A stretch of DNA of 58,739 nucleotides, taken from positions 1 to 58,739 of the forward strand of contig NZ_JAGPXY010000034.1 in the NCBI RefSeq assembly GCF_018070325.1, given 5' to 3'. The position numbers and the translations under genes are program-made. The notes under the pieces are model-generated. The model was given only the letters and a program-made list of their open reading frames with translations, was not told the origin of the DNA and ran no database searches. How positions within the stretch are numbered: the stretch's first letter is position 1; each line of letters opens with the position of its first letter. Positions 25,926 through 34,152 of the stretch are shown piece after piece. This DNA is from Micromonospora sp. H61 (GTDB lineage: Bacteria; Actinomycetota; Actinomycetes; Mycobacteriales; Micromonosporaceae).

Positions 25926-25931
25926 TAGGCT
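25926..25931 (+). promoter_or_regulatory. -10 hexamer of a leaderless promoter for map
   Basis: TAGGCT ends 6 nt before the ATG at 25938, and there is no Shine-Dalgarno between them. Confidence 0.5.
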
Positions 25932-25937
25932 TGCGGC

Positions 25938-26795
25938 ATGACCGTCCGTCCGCCGCTGACACCAGGCACGCTCTCCCCGATGCGACCGGTGCCACCCCAG
26001 ATCGCCCGACCGGAGTACGTGGGCAAGGCGCGCCCGCGGGAGTGGCGTGGCTCGCACGTGCAGACGCCGGAGACCATCGAGAAGATGCGGCTCGCCAGCC
26101 GGCTCGCCGCCCAGGCGACCCAGCTCGCCGGCGAGCACTGCAAGCCCGGCGTGACCACCGACGAGATCGACAAGGTGGTGCACGAGTTCCTCTGCGACCA
26201 CGGCGCGTACCCGTCGACGCTGGGCTACAAGGGCTTCCCGAAGTCCTGCTGCACCAGCCTCAACGAGGTCATCTGCCATGGCATCCCGGACACCACGGTC
26301 CTGACCGACGGCGACATCATCAACGTCGACGTGACCGCGTACATCGGTGGGGTGCACGGTGACACCGACGCCACCTTCTGCGTCGGCGAGGTCAGCGAAG
26401 AGGCCCGGCTGCTGGTCGAGCGGACCCACGAGGCGATGATGCGCGGCATCCGCGCCGTCGCCCCGGGACGCCAGATCAACGTGGTGGGCCGCGTCATCGA
26501 GTCGTACGCCAAGCGGTTCGGCTACGGCGTGGTCCGCGACTTCACCGGCCACGGCATCGGCGAGGCCTTCCACAGTGGCCTCTACGTGCCGCACTACGAC
26601 AGCCCGCGCCCCACGGACATCATGGAGCCCGGCATGACGTTCACCATCGAGCCGATGATCACCCTCGGCACCTACCAGTACGACATGTGGGACGACGGGT
26701 GGACCGTGGTCACCAAGGACCGGAAGTGGACGGCTCAGTTCGAGCACACCATCGTGGTGACCGACGACGGCCACGAGATCCTGACCCTTCCGTGA
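25938..26795 (+). CDS. map: Type I methionine aminopeptidase with N-terminal extension
   Basis: A 285-residue metalloprotease that removes the initiator methionine from new proteins. The five metal ligands are intact: D131 and D142 (INVDVTAYIGGVHGDTDATF), His in FTGHGIGEAFH, Glu in TIEPMI and Glu in QFEHT. About 40 extra N-terminal residues with Pro-rich LSPMRPVPPQIARPEYVG match the mycobacterial MapB (MetAP1c) form, where this extension is proposed to contact the ribosome. A -10 hexamer directly upstream suggests a leaderless mRNA. Confidence 0.96.
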   Translation: MTVRPPLTPGTLSPMRPVPPQIARPEYVGKARPREWRGSHVQTPETIEKMRLASRLAAQATQLAGEHCKPGVTTDEIDKVVHEFLCDHGAYPSTLGYKGFPKSCCTSLNEVICHGIPDTTVLTDGDIINVDVTAYIGGVHGDTDATFCVGEVSEEARLLVERTHEAMMRGIRAVAPGRQINVVGRVIESYAKRFGYGVVRDFTGHGIGEAFHSGLYVPHYDSPRPTDIMEPGMTFTIEPMITLGTYQYDMWDDGWTVVTKDRKWTAQFEHTIVVTDDGHEILTLP

Positions 26796-26850
26796 GCGCG
26801 AGGAACGCAGCGAAGCGGAGTCCCGCAGTCGCGAACGAAGGGCAGGCGCC
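26796..26850. repeat. Purine-rich intergenic element with short repeated words
   Basis: The 55 bp between map and the VIT gene consists of overlapping short words (GCGAGGAACGCAGCGAAGCG and CGCAGTCGCGAACGAA). This composition resembles dispersed intergenic elements of Micromonospora-type genomes. Calling it a repeat family is from memory and needs a genome search. Confidence 0.35.
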
Positions 26851-27564
26851 GTGACCGACACCCCAGCGGCGCTGCGCGAGGCGCACCACGCGGACGTCTC
26901 CGGCGGCTGGCTGCGCCCGGCCGTCTTCGGCGCGATGGACGGCCTGGTCACCAACATCGCCCTGATCGCCGGCGTCGGCGGCGGCGGGGTGTCGCCCCGC
27001 AGCATCGTGCTCACCGGCAGCGCCGGCCTCGTCGCCGGTGCCATCTCCATGGGCCTCGGCGAGTACACCAGCGTGCGTTCCGCCAACGAGCAGGTCGCCG
27101 CCGAGGTGGCCAAGGAGCGACGGGAACTGGAACGGCACCCCGAGGCGGAGGCCCGGGAGCTGGCCGACGCGTGGGTGGCCCGGGGCCTGCCCCGGGACCT
27201 CGCCACCCAGGTCGCCGAGGCGGTGCGGCGCGACCCGGAGGAGGCACTGCGGGTGCACGTCCGCGAGGAACTGGGCGTCGACCCCGACGATCAGCCCAGC
27301 CCGTGGGCGGCGGCGATCTCGTCGTTCCTGTTCTTCTCGGTCGGCGCGCTGGTCCCGCTGCTGCCGTACCTGCTCGGCGCCACCGAACTGTGGCTGGCGC
27401 TCGCCGTCGGCGGGCTCGGGCTGTTCGCCGCCGGTGCCGTGGTGGCCAGGTTCACCCGCCGTCCCTGGTGGACCAGTGGGCTGCGCCAGCTGCTGCTGGG
27501 CGCCGCCGCGGCCGGCGCCACCTACCTGATCGGCTCGCTGATCGGCGTGCCGGGCGGGCTGTGA
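26851..27564 (+). CDS. VIT1/CCC1 family membrane transporter
   Basis: A 237-residue protein of the vacuolar iron transporter family, which moves Fe2+ or Mn2+ out of the cytoplasm. TM1 holds VFGAMDGLVTNIALIAGV and TM2 AGLVAGAISMGLGEYTSVRSANE; the acidic cytoplasmic helix region (about 85-150, rich in Glu/Arg) is the metal-binding domain; three further TM segments follow. GTG start with a weak GAAGGG upstream. It may share a transcript with map. Confidence 0.9.
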   Translation: MTDTPAALREAHHADVSGGWLRPAVFGAMDGLVTNIALIAGVGGGGVSPRSIVLTGSAGLVAGAISMGLGEYTSVRSANEQVAAEVAKERRELERHPEAEARELADAWVARGLPRDLATQVAEAVRRDPEEALRVHVREELGVDPDDQPSPWAAAISSFLFFSVGALVPLLPYLLGATELWLALAVGGLGLFAAGAVVARFTRRPWWTSGLRQLLLGAAAAGATYLIGSLIGVPGGL

Positions 27565-27570
27565 CCCGCC

Positions 27571-28308
27571 TCAGGTGCTGAGCAGCTCGTCGATCGTGCC
27601 GTCGACCGCACGACCACGGGCGGCCAACTCCTCGGCCTGCCGGGCCAGCACCACACCCACCTCGGTCATGTCCGCGCCGGCCAACCCGGTGCGCCGCACC
27701 GCGTCCCCCGGGTCACGGAAGTAGGTGCGACTCAGCAGACCGGTCACCGTGGCCGCCGCCAGCCGGGCCTCACCGAGCATCAACAGAGCTTGATCGGTCT
27801 CGTACCACTCGGCGAGCCGGGCCGCACGGGAGTGCGCCGCGCTGCCCCGGTACCACGCCTGGCGGGCAGCGGTGCTGAACTCCGCCGGCCGGGCCCGAGC
27901 CAACCGGCCGAGATGCTCGTCGCGCAGCGTCCGCAACCAGCCCGTCGGATCGTGCAACGCCTGCGTGGTGACGTACCGGTCGGCGGTCAGCGGCCAGAGC
28001 GGGGAGAGCACCCGGGCCTGGGCCAGGTAGTCCTCGGCGGCGGCCACTGTCAGATCGACGAGCACCCCGTCCACCCGCCGGGTCGCCGGCGGCGGGCCCG
28101 TCCCGGGTCGATAGGTGACCACCAGCATTCCAGCCTCGCGGTCTCCGCCGCCGTCGTCGTCCCCGTGCGCCAGAGGCCCGTGCACAGCGATTACGAGCGC
28201 ATCCGCCGCGAAACGCCGTCGGACCGCCTCGGCGACCCGTTCCGCGACCGTCCACCGTCGATCGTCGAGGCCCCGGTCGACACCGGCCGGCTCACTCCTG
28301 GCGCTCAC
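27571..28308 (-). CDS. Nucleotidyltransferase-like protein, possibly degenerate
   Basis: A 245-residue protein. The N-terminal part (AVHGPLAHGDDDGGGDREAGMLVVT) looks like the G-S/G-x-A-x-G-x-x-x-x-x-S-D core of the minimal nucleotidyltransferase fold, but the first Ser is replaced by Pro and the acidic residues are shifted. The rest is helical, like the C-domain of aminoglycoside-type nucleotidyltransferases (RTLRDEHLGRLARARPAEF). Activity is doubtful. It is convergent with the VIT gene across 6 bp. GTG start with GAGGTGG upstream. Confidence 0.6.
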   Translation of the reverse strand: MSARSEPAGVDRGLDDRRWTVAERVAEAVRRRFAADALVIAVHGPLAHGDDDGGGDREAGMLVVTYRPGTGPPPATRRVDGVLVDLTVAAAEDYLAQARVLSPLWPLTADRYVTTQALHDPTGWLRTLRDEHLGRLARARPAEFSTAARQAWYRGSAAHSRAARLAEWYETDQALLMLGEARLAAATVTGLLSRTYFRDPGDAVRRTGLAGADMTEVGVVLARQAEELAARGRAVDGTIDELLST

Positions 28309-28341
28309 GGGACCACCTCGCCTTAACTACCGAGCGTCAGC

Positions 28342-28842
28342 CTAGCCAGCCGACGGCGGAGCTTCGGGCGCGCCGCGCCCGGTCGGGGCCAGCCGGAAAA
28401 TGTGGATCTCCCGGCCACCGGCCCGCTGCACGTACGTGTGGTAAGCGGGCCACGCGGTGACCAGCAGCTGCCACAACCGGTCCCGTTCGGCGCCGGAGGC
28501 CCGCTCGGCCCGCACCGCGACCCGCCGGCCCTTCACGTCCACCTCGGCGGCGGGATCGGCGAGCAGGTTCATCGCCCAGCCGGGGTGGTGGGTCTGGCCC
28601 CAGTTGGAGCCGATCACCACGTACGCGTCGCCGTCGGGCACGTAGAGCAGCGGATTGCTGCGGGGCCTGCCGGAGCGGCGGCCCGTTGTGGTGATCAGCA
28701 GGGAGGGGAGCAGGCCGAGCGCGACCACCCGGCCCCTGGTGAGTCGACCAACCACCCGATCGGCCGGAACCAGCAGGCGCACGGTGGCGCCGAACCAGCG
28801 ATGATGACCGGCCCGACGGACGACATTCCTGAGCACTGACAC
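28342..28842 (-). CDS. F420-dependent nitroreductase/quinone reductase family protein (Ddn-like)
   Basis: A 166-residue protein of the deazaflavin-dependent nitroreductase family. LLITTTGRRSGRPRSNPLLYVPDGDAYVVIGSNWG and HPGWAMNLLADPAAEVDVKG are the family signature. Such proteins bind F420 and often reduce quinones. The start is uncertain: GTG 28842 and GTG 28836 are both possible and neither has a strong Shine-Dalgarno. C-terminal residues are proline- and alanine-rich. Confidence 0.87.
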   Translation of the reverse strand: MSVLRNVVRRAGHHRWFGATVRLLVPADRVVGRLTRGRVVALGLLPSLLITTTGRRSGRPRSNPLLYVPDGDAYVVIGSNWGQTHHPGWAMNLLADPAAEVDVKGRRVAVRAERASGAERDRLWQLLVTAWPAYHTYVQRAGGREIHIFRLAPTGRGAPEAPPSAG

Positions 28843-28916
28843 GCCGGTCAGTCTGCCGGCTGCCCGGCCCCGGCGGCACCCCCGCGCGGTCCCGTTTCGG
28901 TCGCCCGGCGGATCGG

Positions 28917-31652
28917 TCAGTCGAGCCGTCGTTCGATAGGCAGTCGGGCCCGGGTGAACAGGCCCGCCCCGAGCATCGCCACCACCGGCACCAGCACCAG
29001 GACCCCGAGCGCGGGCCACGGCACCAGAAAGGGGTACGGATCTGATACCGGCCAGTCACTGGCGTACTGCCGGTTCACCGAGACCAGCACGATCGCGGCG
29101 GTGCCGAGGCCGGCCACGATGCCGAGCACCGAACCGAGACCGGCGATGACCCCGGCCTGGCAGATCGCCAGCAGCCGACGTAGCGCCGGGGCCGCGCCGA
29201 CAGCCGCGAGGGTGGTCAGCTCGGCGCGTCCCTCGGCGGCGGCGAGCGCGGTGGCGATCCCGGCCGCGCCCACGGTGATCAACCCGGCCGCCGCCGCGAG
29301 CAGCAGGAGCAGGGGTGAGACGTCGCGTGGGGCGCCGCCGTTCTCCACGCTCAGCGCGAGCGTCCCGAATGGCCGCAGGGCGGCGGCGAACCGTGCCTGT
29401 TGCTCCTCGTCGGGCGGGGTGGTGGTGCCGATCACCCAGCCGGTCTGAGACCAGCTCAGGTCGAGTTGCCGGGCGGCGGCGGTGGACAGCAGCAGACGGG
29501 ACTGGCCGGTCGCCCGGGGCAGCGCGTACCCCGGAAGGTCGTGGACGGTGACCGGCCGGTCCGGCCCGGCCTCCACCTCGCTGACCCGGACGGTCACCAG
29601 GCCGTCGTGCAGGTAGCGCGGGTCGGTCACCACCACGCCACCGGCGCGCAGCACGGCCGTGGCGGCTGCTGTCGTCGCCGGGTCCACGCCGGTGAGCAGG
29701 GGGAGTGCGGTTCCGTCGTCGACTCCGGGTTCCACGTAGCCGCCGAAGTAGTCCGCCTCGCGGATCTGGCAGCGGGGATCGGCGCAGCGCCAGCAGGCCC
29801 GGGTAAGTGGGAGCACCGGTGCGATGTCGCAGTAGCCGGTGCGGCCCGCCCCGCAGCTCGGTGTCTGCACCGGGGCGACAGCGCCGACCCCGAGCTGGTT
29901 GCGGGCCGCGTCGGTGATCTGGGCCAGCGTGGGCTGCCCGGCCGAACCGACCGGGTTGACCATGACATGGCCGGTCGGCAGCGCCGGCCGGTAGGCGCGC
30001 GCCTCGCGGGCGCCGTCGCTGGCCAGGTATCCGCCGAGGGCGACGCTGCTGGCCACGGCGGCCATCACGGCGCAGATGGCCGGTGCCGCGGCGGCCCGGT
30101 TGCGGCTGGCATCGCGCAACGCGATCCGTGGTGCCAGCGGCAACACCCGGCCGAGGCGGGCGAGTGCCCCGAGCAGCGTGGGCGTGCAGCAGACCAGGCC
30201 CAACTCGCCGAGGATCAGCCCGGTGAGAACCACCGCTGGGGAAGTCCGGGTGGCCCCGAACGCCGCCAGCCCCGCCCCGCCGACCACCAGCGCCAGTCCG
30301 AGAGCCAACCACCGGCCCGGGGATTTCGCCGGGGTGCGTCGTCCGGCGAGCCCGGCGCTGACGTCCTGCCGGGCGGCGGTCCAGGCCGGTGCCAGCGCGG
30401 CGAGCACCCCGGCCAGCCCCGCGACGCCACCGAGCAGGACCAGCGCGCTCGGCCAGCAGCGGTAGCCGCCGAAGCGGGCGCTGAAGACGTACTGCTCCAT
30501 GAGCGGGCGACCGGCGAACGCCGCGCCGACGCCGACCAGCAGGCCGGCGGCGGCCCCCAGCACACCCAGCACCACACCGTCGGCCAGCACCACCCGGCGA
30601 AGCTGGGCGGCGTCCCCGCCCGCCACCGCTACCAGCGCCAGATCCCGTCGACGGCGACGGACTCCGACCGCGAAGGCCGGCCCGACCAGCAGGACGACCT
30701 CCAGCAGTCCGAGGCCGGCGATCAGGACGCCGGTGCTCAGATCGTTCGGGTTGTCCCCCATGACCGACCCGAGCCAGGTCCGGTCCGCTCCGGTCGCCGA
30801 GCCGATCCGGTGCCGCGCGGTGACCACCACCCCACTGTCGTTGAGCCGGGACACCAGCGCCGCGTCGACGGTGCCCGGCACGTCCGCCAGCCAGACTCCG
30901 TCCGGCTCCGGACCGGTCGATGGCACGGCTCCCGGGTGCAGCGCCACCACCGGTCCGAGGTCGTCGGGAAACTCGACCACACCCACCACTGTGTACGCCC
31001 TGCTGCCGTCGGCGGCGGCCACGGCGTGGCCGAGGCGCAGGTCCAGGCGACGCAGCGCCCTCGGACTGACCGCGACCTCACCGGGTTGCTGCGGCGCCCG
31101 GCCGGCCCGGAACCGCACCAGCCCACGGGCCAGCGGATCGGTGAGGTCCAGCACCCGACCGTTCACGACCTCGTCGCGGTGCGGGCCGCGCAGGGTCAGC
31201 GGGATGTGCGGACGCACCTCGGTGACCCGGCTGCCCGGCCCGAGCAGTGCGGTCAGCTGGGCCGCGGTGACCTTCGCGGGAAGCTCGCCCTCGCGGGTGT
31301 ACCAGCCCTCACCCCACTCGTCCTGCGCCACCGGGGTATTGGCGATCCACTGCAACTGCGCGTCGGCCACGCCGAGCCTGCGGTCGACGCGTTCCTGTGG
31401 GGTCAGCTCGGCCATGTCGTAGCTCGCCGCCAGGAAGGCCAGCGCCGTCACCGGCAAAGCGATCATCGCGAGCACCAGGGCGGTCCGCCGCCGGGAGCGG
31501 CGTGACTCCCGCCGGGCGATCCGCAGCGCCGCCCGCCAGGAGCCGGTCAGCTCGGCGAACCGCCGCCGGCCGACCGGGGCAGGCTGGGCGACCGGCCGCG
31601 GCGTCACGGTGTCGGCCCGACCGCGGGCCCGCGTCGGACGGCGGATGGTCAC
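28917..31652 (-). CDS. FtsX-family ABC transporter permease (large, two FtsX domains)
   Basis: A 911-residue permease: a cytoplasmic N-terminus (about 45 residues, Arg-rich), TM1 (RTALVLAMIALPVTALAFLA), a large external domain, a bundle of TMs with the first FtsX core (about 310-440), a second extracellular domain containing four closely spaced Cys (YCDIAPVLPLTRACWRCADPRCQ), and a second FtsX core at the C-terminus. It overlaps the ATPase gene by 4 bp (GTGA) and forms a MacB/LolCDE-type unit with it. Cargo is unknown; candidates are lipoproteins, peptides or antibiotics. The Cys cluster is unusual and may form disulfides outside the cell. Confidence 0.9.
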   Translation of the reverse strand: MTIRRPTRARGRADTVTPRPVAQPAPVGRRRFAELTGSWRAALRIARRESRRSRRRTALVLAMIALPVTALAFLAASYDMAELTPQERVDRRLGVADAQLQWIANTPVAQDEWGEGWYTREGELPAKVTAAQLTALLGPGSRVTEVRPHIPLTLRGPHRDEVVNGRVLDLTDPLARGLVRFRAGRAPQQPGEVAVSPRALRRLDLRLGHAVAAADGSRAYTVVGVVEFPDDLGPVVALHPGAVPSTGPEPDGVWLADVPGTVDAALVSRLNDSGVVVTARHRIGSATGADRTWLGSVMGDNPNDLSTGVLIAGLGLLEVVLLVGPAFAVGVRRRRRDLALVAVAGGDAAQLRRVVLADGVVLGVLGAAAGLLVGVGAAFAGRPLMEQYVFSARFGGYRCWPSALVLLGGVAGLAGVLAALAPAWTAARQDVSAGLAGRRTPAKSPGRWLALGLALVVGGAGLAAFGATRTSPAVVLTGLILGELGLVCCTPTLLGALARLGRVLPLAPRIALRDASRNRAAAAPAICAVMAAVASSVALGGYLASDGAREARAYRPALPTGHVMVNPVGSAGQPTLAQITDAARNQLGVGAVAPVQTPSCGAGRTGYCDIAPVLPLTRACWRCADPRCQIREADYFGGYVEPGVDDGTALPLLTGVDPATTAAATAVLRAGGVVVTDPRYLHDGLVTVRVSEVEAGPDRPVTVHDLPGYALPRATGQSRLLLSTAAARQLDLSWSQTGWVIGTTTPPDEEQQARFAAALRPFGTLALSVENGGAPRDVSPLLLLLAAAAGLITVGAAGIATALAAAEGRAELTTLAAVGAAPALRRLLAICQAGVIAGLGSVLGIVAGLGTAAIVLVSVNRQYASDWPVSDPYPFLVPWPALGVLVLVPVVAMLGAGLFTRARLPIERRLD

Positions 31653-32383
31653 CGCTCGCTGCCGGACAGCAGCTGCTCGACACTGCCCAGCGGTGCCGTC
31701 GTGTCGACCAGCACGCCGTCGCGGAGGAACACCACCCGGTCGGCCCAGCCGGCGTGCCGCGCCTCGTGGGTGACCAGCACTCCGGCGGCGCCCGCGTCGA
31801 TCCGGCGGCGCAGCAGGTGCAGCACCGCCTCACCGGTCTGGGAGTCCAACGCCCCGGTGGGCTCGTCGGCGAGGACCAGCCGGCGTTCGCCCACCAGCGC
31901 GCGGGCGATCGCCACCCGCTGCTGCTGCCCGCCGGAGAGCTGGTCCGGGAAACGGTCACCCAACGCCGGTAGGCCCACCTCGGTGAGCGCGGCCACGGCC
32001 AGTGCGCGGGCCCGACGTCCGCTGGTCCCGTCGAGTTCCAGTGGGAGCGCCACGTTCTCCAGTGCGCTCAGACTGCCCAGCAGATTGAGCTGCTGGAAGA
32101 TGTAGCCGATCCGACGGCGGCGCAGCTGGGCCAACCCGCGGCGGTCCAGGGCCCCCAGCGGTTGCCCCTCGACCCGGACCTCGCCGCCGGTCGGACGGTC
32201 CAACCCACCGGCGAGAGCCAGCAGTGTCGATTTGCCGGAGCCGGACGGCCCCATCACGGCGACCAGCTCGCCGGGCCGGACGACCAGGCTGACGCCGCGT
32301 AGCGCGTGTACCGCCGCAGGCCCGGCGCCGTGGGTGCGGTGGACGGCGCGTAGCTCCAGCACCGCGTCGTCCGATCCGCTCAC
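31649..32383 (-). CDS. ABC transporter ATPase (LolD/MacB type)
   Basis: A 244-residue ATPase with Walker A GPSGSGKST, Q-loop FQQLNLLGSL, signature LSGGQQQRVAIARAL, Walker B VLADEPTGALD and H-loop THEARH. GTG 32383 is chosen because GGAGG lies 7 nt upstream; it overlaps the PadR stop (GTGA). It energises the FtsX-type permease translated next. Confidence 0.94.
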   Translation of the reverse strand: MSGSDDAVLELRAVHRTHGAGPAAVHALRGVSLVVRPGELVAVMGPSGSGKSTLLALAGGLDRPTGGEVRVEGQPLGALDRRGLAQLRRRRIGYIFQQLNLLGSLSALENVALPLELDGTSGRRARALAVAALTEVGLPALGDRFPDQLSGGQQQRVAIARALVGERRLVLADEPTGALDSQTGEAVLHLLRRRIDAGAAGVLVTHEARHAGWADRVVFLRDGVLVDTTAPLGSVEQLLSGSER

Positions 32384-32982
32384 CGTCTTGCCTCCTCGCC
32401 GGCCCATCGAGCCGCGTCCCGAGCGTCGGCGTCATCGGGTCGGGGAGGGGGAGGCGCCGGGCCGCTGGGTTGGTGCCGGACCAGACTGGTCTCGCAGTGG
32501 TCCAACCAGCGCACCTCGGCCTCGGCCTGGAACACCATCGAGTCCAGCACGAGACGCCAGGGAAGGTCCTCCGGCCGGTTGCTGCCGTACTTCAACCGGG
32601 TCAACTCCTGGAGGGCCCGCATCGTCGCGCTGCGTTGGGCCTGTACCACGGACCGGACGTCGACCCCGGGGGTGGTGAGGGCCAGCGCCAGCTTGATCGC
32701 CAGCTCGTCGCGGGGGCGGTCGGTACGGCTGATCGGGGTGGCGAACCACAGCGCCAGGTCCGCCCGCCCGGCGTCGGTGATCTCGTACGGGCGCTGCCCG
32801 GCCTCGCTCTCCGGCAGCGGGCGCACCAGACCGTCCCGTTCCAGCCGGGACAGCGTGGTGTAGACCTGCCCGATGTTCAGTGGCCAGGTCGAGCCGGTCG
32901 ACTCCTCGAACGCGGCGCGCAGCTGGTAGCCGTACATCTGGCCGCGTTCGAGCAGGGCGAGCAACCCGTGACGGATGGACAT
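32380..32982 (-). CDS. PadR family transcriptional regulator
   Basis: A 200-residue regulator with a winged-helix N-terminus (GLLALLERGQMYGYQLRAAFE, IGQVYTTLSRLERDGLV) and a helical C-terminal dimerisation domain, the PadR-s2/Vir-like layout. A proline-rich tail follows (about 175-190). It is the first gene of an operon with the ATPase and permease. A palindrome overlaps its promoter, so autorepression relieved by a transported compound is likely. Confidence 0.92.
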   Translation of the reverse strand: MSIRHGLLALLERGQMYGYQLRAAFEESTGSTWPLNIGQVYTTLSRLERDGLVRPLPESEAGQRPYEITDAGRADLALWFATPISRTDRPRDELAIKLALALTTPGVDVRSVVQAQRSATMRALQELTRLKYGSNRPEDLPWRLVLDSMVFQAEAEVRWLDHCETSLVRHQPSGPAPPPPRPDDADARDAARWAGEEARR

Positions 32983-32991
32983 GGCAACGGA

Positions 32992-33014
32992 GTATGCATA
33001 CCTGGTATGCGTAC
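32992..33014. promoter_or_regulatory. Candidate PadR operator
   Basis: A 23-bp palindrome: GCATACC-T-GGTATGC is perfect (32996-33010) and extends to 32992-33014 with one mismatch. It begins 10 bp before the padR start codon and contains TATGCA/TATGCG-like -10 sequences, so binding would block transcription. Confidence 0.6.
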
Positions 33015-33035
33015 CGCAACCGGAGTGGAACCGGC

Positions 33036-33473
33036 TCAGGTCGGCCGACCGGGAAACGGGACAGTCAGCGGGGTCAGCCCCGCAGTCTTCCGCCACCGGG
33101 TGGCCCGCACGGCGTAGTCGACCAGGGCGGCCAGCGCCTGGTCCCGGTCGGCGCCGGTGGTGGACACCAGGGCGGCCCGCCAGTGCGCGGCCGTGCGCTC
33201 CTCCACCTCGGCGGCGAGTCGCAGGGCGCTGGCCCGGTCGGTGACCGGGAACGGCAGGGCGTACCCGGCGCGGTCCGGCGGGACGACGCCGCCGGCCGTG
33301 GTGAGCTGCACCACCAGCGCGTCGCGCCGGCGTCGATGCGCGGCCTCCGCCTGGCGTGCCGCGTCCCGTGCCGCTCCGTTGAGCCGGACACCGATCCGGC
33401 CGTAGGCGTAGATGGCCGCGTACTCGGCGGACAGGGCGGAGGCGAGTGCCTCCCCGGCGGACGGCTGCCTCAC
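33036..33473 (-). CDS. Ferritin-like DUF4439 protein
   Basis: A 145-residue all-helical protein of the DUF4439 ferritin-like group: ALSAEYAAIYAYGRIGVRL with E/Y spacing, AEAAHRRRRDALV, and a C-terminal helix with DYAVRATRW. Metal-ligand pattern is only partly conserved, so iron or haem binding cannot be asserted. GTG start overlaps the stop of the lipoprotein gene (GTGA) with GGAGG 7 nt upstream, so the two are co-translated. Confidence 0.82.
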   Translation of the reverse strand: MRQPSAGEALASALSAEYAAIYAYGRIGVRLNGAARDAARQAEAAHRRRRDALVVQLTTAGGVVPPDRAGYALPFPVTDRASALRLAAEVEERTAAHWRAALVSTTGADRDQALAALVDYAVRATRWRKTAGLTPLTVPFPGRPT

Positions 33474-33997
33474 TTCAGTGCCTCCTGGTGAGTTGCCCGG
33501 GCGGCGACGATCGACCCGAGCAGTGCCGCCCGCTCCGCGGGCGCCGCGGCGCAGGCGGCGGTGGCGGACTGCTGGGCGGTCTTCTCCAGCGCCCGCAGGG
33601 CGGCGCGCGCGCCGTTGGGATCGGCGGCCGGGGCGGTGGTCGGGGCGGCGGAGGCCGCCGACGGCAGCGTCACTCCGATCACCCGGGCCAGCTCGGTGGC
33701 GTGCGTGGTGTGCGTCTCGGCGATCGGGTTGAGCCGGTCGGCGAGCTCGGGATGGGCGGTCGCGCTCGCCCGGTACGCGGCGGCCAGCGCGAGTGATTCG
33801 TCCACCATCGGCCGCAGCGGGTCGGGCGGTGGGGCTGGTTGATCGTCGCGGTCGAAAAGATCACAGCCGGTCAGCGGCGTCACGGCACCGCCGAGCACCA
33901 ACAGCGCCCCGGTACTCAGGAGCTTTCGCCGGGAATGTCCGGATGATTGGTCGCGCTGTGTCGTTCTGCCGATCCCCACCGGCCAAGTCAACACCAT
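33470..33997 (-). CDS. Tat-type lipoprotein, helical
   Basis: About 175 residues. The N-terminus has a twin-arginine-like SRRKLLSTGALLVLGG segment followed by a lipobox (LTGC), so the mature protein should be a lipoprotein on the outer face of the membrane. The mature part is helical with His/Glu-rich spacing (IAETHTTHATELARVIGV), resembling a diverged ferritin-like bundle, with an Ala/Pro-rich low-complexity stretch in the middle. Function is unknown. It is the first gene of a two-gene operon. Start ATG 33997 is the best visible but not certain. Confidence 0.7.
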   Translation of the reverse strand: MVLTWPVGIGRTTQRDQSSGHSRRKLLSTGALLVLGGAVTPLTGCDLFDRDDQPAPPPDPLRPMVDESLALAAAYRASATAHPELADRLNPIAETHTTHATELARVIGVTLPSAASAAPTTAPAADPNGARAALRALEKTAQQSATAACAAAPAERAALLGSIVAARATHQEALK

Positions 33998-34152
33998 CCG
34001 TGCCGCTCCGGGGGTCACCGGCGTCGGTGCGCCGCCCGGTCCGCCGCCGGGCAGGCGCGTTACGCTCTGCGCAACCACCGGCGTGTCCACTCCGGTGGCG
34101 TGCCGGCATGGCGGGACCAGCGGTCCCCGTCGACCAGGGAGAGGGTGCGGAG

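Noticed and set aside
28342..29019. Longer version of the F420-type reductase starting near 29019
   Set aside because: The added N-terminal residues are an antisense-like Arg/Gly-rich stretch overlapping the end of the FtsX permease gene. The family N-terminus fits a start near 28842.
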